Below, piece by piece: positions 1 through 6,813 of a stretch of DNA of 6,813 nucleotides. Origin of the DNA: Patescibacteria group bacterium (GTDB taxonomy: Bacteria > Patescibacteriota > Microgenomatia > UBA1400 > MFAQ01); contig JAHITH010000053.1 of NCBI GenBank assembly GCA_018817845.1, positions 1-6,813 of the forward strand, read 5' to 3'. Under the pieces are notes generated by a model that saw only the letters and a list, made by a program, of their open reading frames with translations, did no database searches and was not told where the DNA came from. The first letter of the stretch is position 1, and the number at the start of each line of letters is the position of its first letter. The position numbers and the translations under genes were made by a program.

Positions 1-51
1 AGTCAACTTACCCAAACCAACCAAAACAGTCAAAATATCTTGCGCCATCAT
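1..51 (-). CDS. 5' end of an unidentified gene, cut by the window edge
   Basis: Reading leftward from an ATG at 51 there are 17 open codons up to the window edge, giving MMAQDILTVLVGLGKLT. A second ATG follows immediately, at 48. The start lies 14 bases beyond the holB stop in the same direction, so the two genes are probably co-transcribed, although a -10-like TATAGT six bases before the ATG could also give this gene its own leaderless start. The visible peptide is short and largely hydrophobic (ILTVLVGLG), which would suit an N-terminal helix. It is too short to name a family. That this is a real gene rests on the position and the upstream box, not on homology. Confidence 0.45.
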   Translation of the reverse strand, partial: MMAQDILTVLVGLGKLT

Positions 52-57
52 AACTTA

Positions 58-87
58 ACTATACTCTACAACCCGCTAATCTTCCAA
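58..87 (-). promoter_or_regulatory. Candidate promoter of the left-edge gene, inside the 3' end of holB
   Basis: On the minus strand TATAGT (63 to 58) matches five of six bases of the -10 consensus. It ends six bases before the ATG at 51. TTGGAA (87 to 82) matches four of six bases of the -35 consensus, with an 18-base spacer. Transcription would begin at or next to the start codon. The -35 box lies within the holB coding region, so this could be a secondary promoter within an operon. Confidence 0.35.
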
Positions 88-743
88 CCCTCAAGCAAAA
101 ACCGACCCAACAACAATTTTCTATTCACCATCAACCTAGCGTCCTTTTTCAACTCCAAAGCAAGTTGTAAAATCTTTACCCGTTTAATACTTGGGAACTC
201 CCTTAAACCCTTAGCTAGCTTTTTAATTAATATATTCAAGATTTCCATTTCTTTATCCTTTTCCCACTTGTCCAGCAAAGCAATACTCGCTCCTGGTCCC
301 AATCTCCAAGCCTCCACCAACTCCTCCCAATACCCCCTCTCACCTTCAAGGTGAGACCTTGAAGGTCCAAGCTTTCTTACATTACACCTAGACACTATCG
401 TGGGCAACAAACCAGACTCATTCTCAACCGTTAATACAAACAACACCTCATCTCTCGCTTCCTCCAAGGGTTTCAACAACACATTCTGACACTGCTCGCT
501 TAAATTATCCGCTCCCTTTATCCAAAACACCATCAACTCTCCACTCTTCACACTCAGGTGGTTAATTTTTAGCCATTTCTTTAATTCAGAAATCTTAACT
601 CCATTCTCTGGTACCTCCAAGGTCCAAATATTCTTAGTTTCAAACCCCAACTCCTTAGTCATTCTGCCAGAGTCCCGCTCAGCGGGGGCTTGTCCAGAAT
701 CTACATCCACATCGTTTTCCGCCACCAATATCCTTGCAACCAT
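66..743 (-). CDS. holB: DNA polymerase III delta-prime-like clamp-loader subunit (minimal form)
   Basis: The 225-residue product resembles the AAA+ core of the clamp-loader delta-prime subunit, which helps the gamma/tau complex load the sliding clamp. Diagnostic parts are ISELKKWL (about residues 50-57), then ADNLSEQCQNVLLKPLEE (78-95) where the family has a Walker B-adjacent AxxLxxxAQNALLKxLEEP, and LLPTIVSRC (112-120) with the SRC arginine-finger motif. There is no Walker A loop, and the Walker B acids are lost (FWIKGAD), so it should not hydrolyse ATP. The E. coli subunit is also ATPase-inactive but, at about 334 residues, much longer. I start at the ATG at 743 (MVARILVAEN), which follows a -10-like TAGAAT. 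A GTG at 779 and an ATG at 758 are in-frame alternatives with poorer context. Two palindromes lie in the reading frame, coding about residues 14-29 and 127-134. The C-terminal region (about 170-225) is Lys/Leu-rich and helical in character. The gene is divergent from gyrB. A truncated gamma/tau homologue is less likely. Confidence 0.8.
   Translation of the reverse strand: MVARILVAENDVDVDSGQAPAERDSGRMTKELGFETKNIWTLEVPENGVKISELKKWLKINHLSVKSGELMVFWIKGADNLSEQCQNVLLKPLEEARDEVLFVLTVENESGLLPTIVSRCNVRKLGPSRSHLEGERGYWEELVEAWRLGPGASIALLDKWEKDKEMEILNILIKKLAKGLREFPSIKRVKILQLALELKKDARLMVNRKLLLGRFLLEGWKISGL
342..366. repeat. Perfect 11-bp inverted repeat inside holB
   Basis: ACCTTCAAGGT (342-352) and ACCTTGAAGGT (356-366) are exact reverse complements around a three-base loop, GAG. 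The element lies in the holB reading frame and codes about residues 127-134, just after the SRC motif, where the related proteins have a short linker. It is not followed by a T-run on either strand, so it is not a typical terminator. The 10-mer CTTGAAGGTC recurs at 765-774, next to the gyrB promoter. It looks like a small mobile or dispersed palindrome tolerated in a loop. Confidence 0.65.
658..703. repeat. Nested palindromic repeat inserted in frame near the holB N-terminus
   Basis: The element begins GTCATTCTG and ends CAGAATCTA. ATTCTG (661-666) pairs with CAGAAT (695-700), and inside them CCCGC (674-678) pairs with GCGGG (682-686) around TCA. Both ends (GTCATTC and GAATCTA) and the CCCGC/GCGGG core match the 26-base repeat at 2807-2832, so the two belong to one family. 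Here it codes about residues 14-29 of the delta-prime-like protein, a polar stretch (SGQAPAERDSGR) unlike its surroundings. The arrangement recalls palindromic elements inserted in frame in Rickettsia genes. Confidence 0.7.
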
Positions 744-748
744 ACCCC

Positions 749-765
749 ATTCTACCATCAGCCAC

Positions 766-776
<11 letters not shown>
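749..776 (-). promoter_or_regulatory. Candidate holB promoter, near-leaderless, overlapping the gyrB promoter
   Basis: On the minus strand GTGACC (776 to 771, four of six to TTGACA) is followed after 16 bases by TAGAAT (754 to 749, five of six to TATAAT). The ATG at 743 begins after five further bases (GGGGT). The start site would fall on or beside the start codon, leaving no room for a leader. The -35 box touches that of the oppositely directed gyrB promoter at base 771. A weak purine run (GGGG) just before the ATG could alternatively act as a ribosome binding site if transcription starts further upstream. Confidence 0.5.
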
Positions 777-2787
<2,011 letters not shown>

Positions 2788-2806
2788 TAAGTCAAAGACC
2801 AACGTC

Positions 2807-2832
2807 GTCATTCCCGCGCAGGCGGGAATCTA
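2807..2832. repeat. Intergenic palindromic repeat, dRS3-like
   Basis: ATTCCCGC (2810-2817) and GCGGGAAT (2822-2829) form a perfect 8-bp stem with a GCAG loop, flanked by GTC and CTA. The pattern ATTCCC-N8-GGGAAT is that of the neisserial dRS3 repeat, and similar GTCATTCCCGC...GCGGGAATC units are scattered through many unrelated genomes. It shares both ends with the element at 658-703. The bases that follow (CTATACAAATT) contain no T-run, so a rho-independent terminator is unlikely, but a hairpin between gyrB and ppa could affect transcript stability. Confidence 0.75.
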
Positions 2833-2833
2833 T

Positions 2834-2868
2834 ACAAATTAAAAAATTATAAATTAACAAATTAAAAA
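2834..2868 (+). promoter_or_regulatory. AT-rich region before ppa with a 12-base direct repeat
   Basis: ACAAATTAAAAA occurs at 2834-2845 and again at 2857-2868, 23 bases apart, about two helical turns. The second copy ends on the A of the ppa start codon. Between them TATAAA (2848-2853) could be a -10 box, leaving about 14 bases before the ATG, but no convincing -35 is seen. No Shine-Dalgarno sequence is present. It may be an A-rich translation enhancer, a weak internal promoter, or simple low-complexity sequence. Confidence 0.3.
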
Positions 2869-3383
2869 TGAACCCAAACAACCTACCGGCAGGTAAAAAC
2901 CCACCAGAAGAAATCAACGTCTTCATTGAAATCTCTGCCCAATCAAATATTAAGTATGAAATAGATCAAGAAACTGGTATTCTCACGGTCGACAGGTTCT
3001 TACATACCGCCAGTTTTTACCCCTTTAACTACGGTTTTATCCCCAATACAAAAACCGGCGATAACGATCCAATAGACGTTATCGTTCTCTCAGAGTACCC
3101 AGTCGTCCCCTGTAGCCTAATCCCTTGCAAACCAATTGGCGTGCTACTAATGGAAGACGAAGCAGGTGAAGAAGAAAAAATACTTGCCGTACCGCTAGAA
3201 AAAATCGACCCTCTGTATGGCAAACAAACAATGGAAACCCTTGCCGACTCAACCAAAAACAAAATTAAACACTTCTTCGAAACTTACAAAACCATCGAGC
3301 CAGGCAAATGGGTCAAGATAAAAACCTGGGGTAACGCCGAAGAGGCCAAAGAAATTATCAAAAAAAGATTAATAAATGTCTAA
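2868..3383 (+). CDS. ppa: Family I inorganic pyrophosphatase
   Basis: The 171-residue cytoplasmic enzyme hydrolyses pyrophosphate to two phosphates, which drives nucleic-acid polymerisation and other PPi-releasing reactions forward. The length is close to the E. coli enzyme (about 175) and residue numbers nearly coincide. Visible active-site residues are E21, K29, E31, R43, Y51, Y55, D65, D67 and D70 (DNDPID), D97 (DEAGE), K104, Y140 and K141. The position of metal ligand D102 is glutamate here (GEEEK against GEDAK). The N-terminus [18 protein letters not shown] aligns well with E. coli LNVPAGKDLPEDIYVVIEI, which supports this ATG. The gene sits between gyrB and gyrA. Its last 8 bases overlap gyrA, so gyrA translation is probably coupled to it. 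No Shine-Dalgarno sequence is seen. Confidence 0.97.
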   Translation: MNPNNLPAGKNPPEEINVFIEISAQSNIKYEIDQETGILTVDRFLHTASFYPFNYGFIPNTKTGDNDPIDVIVLSEYPVVPCSLIPCKPIGVLLMEDEAGEEEKILAVPLEKIDPLYGKQTMETLADSTKNKIKHFFETYKTIEPGKWVKIKTWGNAEEAKEIIKKRLINV

Positions 3384-5967
3384 AGATTATAACGGCCATC
3401 AAGAGCCCGTCTCAACCAAGTTTGGTTTGATCCAGCCAACCGGCATCATTGCCGAAATGGAAAAGTCCTACGTAGACTACGCCATGAGTGTCATCGTTTC
3501 TAGAGCCTTACCAGACGTCAGAGACGGTCTAAAACCAGTCCATAGACGCATCATCTTCGCCATGAAAGAAATGGGGCTAACCCACAAAAGTTCGTACAAA
3601 AAATCCGCCCGTGTAGTAGGAGAGGTCCTGGGTAAATACCATCCCCACGGTGATCAAGCCGTCTACCAAACCATGGTTCGTCTTGCCCAAACCTTTTCTA
3701 TGCGCTATCCGTTAGTGGATGGTCAAGGTAACTTTGGTTCCATAGACGGCGACTCCGCCGCCGCCATGCGTTACACAGAAGCCAGACTCACAAAAATTGC
3801 TTCTGAACTAACCAAGGACATAGATAAAAACACCGTAGACTGGCAAGACAACTTCGACGGCAGCCAACAAGAACCAAAAGTTTTACCCGCCAGCCTTCCA
3901 AACCTCTTACTCATGGGTGGCGACGGTATCGCGGTGGGCATGGCTACTAAAATTCCACCCCACAACCTGGGCGAGTTAACCAACGCCATAACAGAACTAA
4001 TCAACCAAAGCCAAGTCAAAATCACCACCAAAACAAAAGAGGTAGACTTAGAAACCGTTCACTATACCCAACTCACCGGTCAAATTACCTCACAAGCCCA
4101 GGTAGACGACCTCGTCAAACATATCAAGGGGCCAGACTTTCCAACAGCCGGAATTATCTACGACAAAAAAGAAATAGAAAAACTCTACCTTACCGGCAAA
4201 GCCAGTATTACCGTTAGGGGCGTAGCTGAAATAGTAGAGAAAAAAGGCAACTTCCAAATCCTAATCAGCGAACTTCCTTACCAAGTAAACAAAGCCCGAC
4301 TCATTACAAAAATAGCCGATCTGGTTAAAAAAAAGAAAATTGTAGGTATAAAAGACTTAAGAGATGAGTCAGACAGAAAAGGCCTAACCGTGGCCATTGA
4401 TTTAAAAAAAGCCTCAAGACCAAAAAGTATTCTAAATCAGTTATATAAACACACCGACCTACAAATTAACTATCCAGCCAACGTTGTGGCCCTAACCTCT
4501 AAGGGTATTCCTAGCCTACTTAACCTTAAAACCATTCTCTTAGAATTCGTAATCCACCGCCAGGGGGTAATTATAAAAAGAAGTCAATTCGACCTAACTA
4601 ATGCCAAGGCAAAGGCTCATATCTTAGAAGGCTTGCTCATCGCTCTAGCCAATATAGACAAAATAATCGAGACCATTAAAAAGAGCAAGGACCAAGTAGA
4701 TGCCAAAAAAAATCTAACCGCCAAATTCAAACTTTCCGACCTACAAGCAGAGGCTATATTAGAAATGCAACTACGTCGTCTGGCGGCCCTAGAAAGAGAA
4801 AAGATTCAAGAAGAATATAACCAACTACTTCAATTAATTAAAGAGATAATTATCATACTAAAATCACCAGAAAAAGTACTTCAAATAATTAAAGACGAGC
4901 TCGCCGAACTAACCAAGATCTACGGAGACAAAAGAAAAACTAAAGTAATTGCTTCCTCCATAAAAGACTTCTCACAAGAAGACTTGGTTCCTCAAGAGGA
5001 AGTCATTGTCACTCTCACAAAATCAGGCTACATCAAACGTATGACTTCTGGTACCTTCAAAAGCCAAAGAAGGGGAGGAAAGGGAGTGTCTGGTATGTCC
5101 GTAAAAGAAACAGACAACATAAGGCTCTTAACCAACGCCAATACTCACGACAATCTTTTAATTTTTACCAGCAAAGGCAAGGTATTCTCACTAAAGGTTT
5201 GGGAGTTACCAGACGGATCAAGAATCAGCAAAGGCCAAGCAATCATCAATCTCATAAACATTGATCCGAATGAAGAAATTCAAGCAATCTTACCTTTGGG
5301 TCAAAAAGATACCGACCTAAAAGACTCCTATCTGTTCTTTACCACCAGGCAAGGTACAATCAAACGTACTCTTTTATCAGAGTACGCTAACATAAAAAGT
5401 AACGGCCTCATCGCCATAAACTTAACCAAAACAGATAATCTGGTCTGGGTAAATCAAACAACAGGGGAGCACCACATTTTACTTGTTACCAAGGATGGTA
5501 AATCAATAAGGTTCAAAGAAACAGACGTCAGAGCCACCAAAAGAGACACAATGGGAGTAAGAGGAATTACTCTAAAAAAAGACGACTTCGTTGTTGCCCA
5601 AGAGTGCTTCACCAAAGAACAAGTTAAACCAACTGACAAACGCAAAAAAGTCTTTAGAGATCTTCTCATAGTCACCAAAAATGGTCTAGGTAAAAGATCT
5701 CCACTAGAACAATACCCAGCCCAGAAAAGGGGAGGGCAGGGACTAAAAGTCTCCGATGTAACCGAGAAAACAGGTAAAATCGCCGGAGCTTGCCTGGTAG
5801 ACCAAACCTCCGACCACCTCATCATTACCACCACCAAAGCCCAAGCCATCAAGTTACCGGTTAAAAACATCACCGTTTTAAGTAGGCCAACTCAAGGGGT
5901 CATTCTTATGCGTTTTAACAAAGCTGGCGACTCAGTCGCCGCCACCGCCATCGTCAACAAAAGATAA
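3376..5967 (+). CDS. gyrA: DNA gyrase subunit A
   Basis: The 863-residue breakage-reunion subunit of gyrase cuts both DNA strands through tyrosyl-phosphate links. The catalytic tyrosine is Y133 in AAMRYTE, preceded by R132. The N-terminal core shows [29 protein letters not shown] (90-99) and [22 protein letters not shown]. The tower and coiled-coil region follows to about residue 515. The C-terminal pinwheel begins near 540 with a canonical GyrA box QRRGGKG (564-570) and a degenerate copy QKRGGQG (783-789). The box identifies gyrase rather than ParC. At the E. coli S83 and D87 positions this protein has Q94 and Q98. About 30 extra residues lie near 211-242, before GPDFPTAGI. The family's LLVNG...NIPPHN appears as [21 protein letters not shown]. 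The start overlaps the end of ppa by 8 bases (ATGTCTAA) and has no Shine-Dalgarno sequence, suggesting translational coupling. It is the only Met before the conserved core. Confidence 0.98.
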   Translation: MSKDYNGHQEPVSTKFGLIQPTGIIAEMEKSYVDYAMSVIVSRALPDVRDGLKPVHRRIIFAMKEMGLTHKSSYKKSARVVGEVLGKYHPHGDQAVYQTMVRLAQTFSMRYPLVDGQGNFGSIDGDSAAAMRYTEARLTKIASELTKDIDKNTVDWQDNFDGSQQEPKVLPASLPNLLLMGGDGIAVGMATKIPPHNLGELTNAITELINQSQVKITTKTKEVDLETVHYTQLTGQITSQAQVDDLVKHIKGPDFPTAGIIYDKKEIEKLYLTGKASITVRGVAEIVEKKGNFQILISELPYQVNKARLITKIADLVKKKKIVGIKDLRDESDRKGLTVAIDLKKASRPKSILNQLYKHTDLQINYPANVVALTSKGIPSLLNLKTILLEFVIHRQGVIIKRSQFDLTNAKAKAHILEGLLIALANIDKIIETIKKSKDQVDAKKNLTAKFKLSDLQAEAILEMQLRRLAALEREKIQEEYNQLLQLIKEIIIILKSPEKVLQIIKDELAELTKIYGDKRKTKVIASSIKDFSQEDLVPQEEVIVTLTKSGYIKRMTSGTFKSQRRGGKGVSGMSVKETDNIRLLTNANTHDNLLIFTSKGKVFSLKVWELPDGSRISKGQAIINLINIDPNEEIQAILPLGQKDTDLKDSYLFFTTRQGTIKRTLLSEYANIKSNGLIAINLTKTDNLVWVNQTTGEHHILLVTKDGKSIRFKETDVRATKRDTMGVRGITLKKDDFVVAQECFTKEQVKPTDKRKKVFRDLLIVTKNGLGKRSPLEQYPAQKRGGQGLKVSDVTEKTGKIAGACLVDQTSDHLIITTTKAQAIKLPVKNITVLSRPTQGVILMRFNKAGDSVAATAIVNKR

Positions 5968-5992
5968 CCCATTTTCCCATTCTTCCACCGTT

Positions 5993-6096
5993 CTGATATT
6001 TCCTGGCATCTTCCTGATATTTTTCCAATATTAATGATGTTCCCAACCATCCCCCCCAGCTAAACGATCGTCCAATTCTAAGGTATACTGATATTT
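5993..6096 (+). repeat. Three copies of CTGATATTT before the PaaX-like gene
   Basis: The exact 9-mer occurs at 5993-6001, 6014-6022 and 6088-6096. The first two are 21 bases apart, and the third fills the space between the -10 box and the ATG at 6097. Copies in phase with the DNA helix, one of them over the transcription start, would suit an operator, perhaps for autoregulation. The rest of the 129-base spacer after gyrA holds a run of seven C (6051-6057) but no hairpin with a T-run, so I see no terminator for the gyrase cluster. Confidence 0.5.
6084..6089 (+). promoter_or_regulatory. -10 box of a probable leaderless promoter for the PaaX-like gene
   Basis: TATACT matches five of six bases of TATAAT and ends seven bases before the ATG at 6097, the same spacing as TACAAT before gyrB. 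The position for a -35 (around 6061-6066, TAAACG) matches only weakly. There is no Shine-Dalgarno sequence, so a transcript starting at or next to the AUG is the simplest reading. Confidence 0.5.
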
Positions 6097-6813
6097 ATGA
6101 ATGTTAAAATATCTCCTTCAGACTTATTTCTACTCGGCTTAGCTGTAATAGGGGACATCACAGAAACCTGTCTCGTGGGAAGCAGTTATGCTATGCGTTA
6201 CAACAAATTAAACTGGTATTTTCCTCCTAATTACAAAAAAGCAAATTACACCAAAACACTATATAAAAAAATAAAAGCCAAACAAATTAATAGGGAAGTT
6301 AATTTAAAAAATGAACAACTTAAAATACTTCTCTCAACCACGGGTAAACAATATTTACAAGATAAATTTCCACTGACCTTATTACAACAAAAAACCTGGA
6401 ACAAACAATGGTGTTTGGCCACTTTTGATATTCCAGAATCCCAAAAAAATACAAGGAATCAACTCCGCCGGAAACTCAAACAGGTAGGTTTTGCCCAACT
6501 CCAAAAAAGCCTTTATATCTCCCCACATCCAATCAATTCTAGTTTAATAGAGCTTATTAAAAATCTCAAATTATCAGAGCATGTACTGGTTTTCCGGGGC
6601 AAACAAACACACTTCCAACCAAATCAAAAAACCATTAATCATTTATGGAATTTAAATTCAATAAAATCGGAATATTTCAAGGTTATAAAACATAGCAAAA
6701 AAGATCATCAAAAAGTAGTCCATCAATATCTAACAACAGTCGCCCAAGACCCCCATCTACCATTTGAACTTCTACCTCCAGACTGGCCTGCCCAAAAAGC
6801 AAAAGAAATAATA
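6097..6813 (+). CDS. PaaX-family regulator-like protein with Cas2-like core; 3' end outside window
   Basis: An open frame of 239 codons runs from the ATG at 6097 to the window edge without a stop. Residues 10-90 (LFLLGLAVIGD...STTGKQYL) resemble the N-terminal winged-helix of PaaX proteins. Residues 101-175 carry the hallmark of the central Cas2-like ferredoxin fold: WNKQWCLATFDIPE, then RNQLRRKLKQVGFAQLQKSLYISPHP. The segment DPHLPFELLPPDWPAQKAKEI (218-238) is the typical end of the family, so only a few codons are probably missing. PaaX of E. coli represses phenylacetate catabolism, but shorter relatives are scattered through Patescibacteria with no such pathway, and their target is unknown. 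Nothing nearby suggests phenylacetate metabolism or CRISPR. Lys, Asn and Gln are abundant, and the gene looks more AT-rich than gyrA. Triple CTGATATTT sites upstream are candidate operators. It could be misannotated as Cas2, but the N-terminal domain and lack of an array argue against that. Confidence 0.8.
   Translation, partial: MNVKISPSDLFLLGLAVIGDITETCLVGSSYAMRYNKLNWYFPPNYKKANYTKTLYKKIKAKQINREVNLKNEQLKILLSTTGKQYLQDKFPLTLLQQKTWNKQWCLATFDIPESQKNTRNQLRRKLKQVGFAQLQKSLYISPHPINSSLIELIKNLKLSEHVLVFRGKQTHFQPNQKTINHLWNLNSIKSEYFKVIKHSKKDHQKVVHQYLTTVAQDPHLPFELLPPDWPAQKAKEII

Noticed and set aside
40..354. A 104-codon plus-strand open frame at the left
   Set aside because: It lies wholly antisense to holB and the left-edge gene, and its product (Ser/Phe/Pro-rich) resembles no family I know.
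2810..2829. GC-rich hairpin after gyrB read as a rho-independent terminator
   Set aside because: No T-run follows on either strand, and the sequence matches a dispersed repeat pattern instead.
5454..5873. A 139-codon minus-strand open frame inside gyrA
   Set aside because: It is antisense to the conserved GyrA pinwheel domain, has no recognisable motif, and its length reflects the codon bias of gyrA.
6397..6621. A CRISPR Cas2 gene
   Set aside because: The Cas2-like segment is embedded in a longer PaaX-type protein with an N-terminal winged helix, and no direct-repeat array or cas1 is seen.

Overview
The window looks like chromosomal DNA from a small-genome bacterium, most likely the Patescibacteria (Candidate Phyla Radiation). 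The evidence is indirect: a minimal delta-prime clamp-loader subunit without a Walker A motif, no recognisable Shine-Dalgarno sequences, start codons sitting directly behind -10-like boxes, a PaaX-type protein with a Cas2-like core, and short palindromic repeats of a kind common in those genomes. Every reading frame is open under the standard bacterial code (stops seen are TAA and TAG). No marker here fixes the lineage, so the assignment is an inference.

Layout. On the minus strand, at the left, lie the first 17 codons of an unidentified gene (1-51) and, just upstream of it, a delta-prime-like clamp-loader gene, holB (66-743). Head to head with holB, and separated by only 58 bases, a plus-strand cluster begins: gyrB (802-2787), an 80-base gap carrying a palindromic repeat, ppa for inorganic pyrophosphatase (2868-3383), and gyrA (3376-5967), which overlaps ppa by 8 bases. 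A 129-base spacer with three copies of a 9-mer leads to a PaaX-family gene (6097-6813) that is still open at the window's end.

Functionally the core is DNA-replication housekeeping. GyrA and GyrB form the A2B2 gyrase that removes positive supercoils ahead of forks. The pyrophosphatase destroys the pyrophosphate made by polymerisation. The delta-prime-like protein would sit in the complex that loads the sliding clamp. The gyrB and holB promoters appear to share a few dozen bases, so expression of the two could be linked.

The points most worth a second look are these. The divergent promoter region appears to serve two leaderless genes, and two more starts have the same -10-to-ATG geometry. Both classical quinolone-contact positions of GyrA are glutamine, and the GyrB position matching E. 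coli K447 is glycine. A metal-ligand aspartate of the pyrophosphatase is replaced by glutamate. Two palindromic elements lie inside the holB reading frame, one related to the repeat in front of ppa. Three CTGATATTT copies precede the PaaX-like gene. The plus strand is strongly richer in C than G whatever the gene direction. I see no CRISPR array, no transposase, no RNA gene and no clearly novel multi-gene system.
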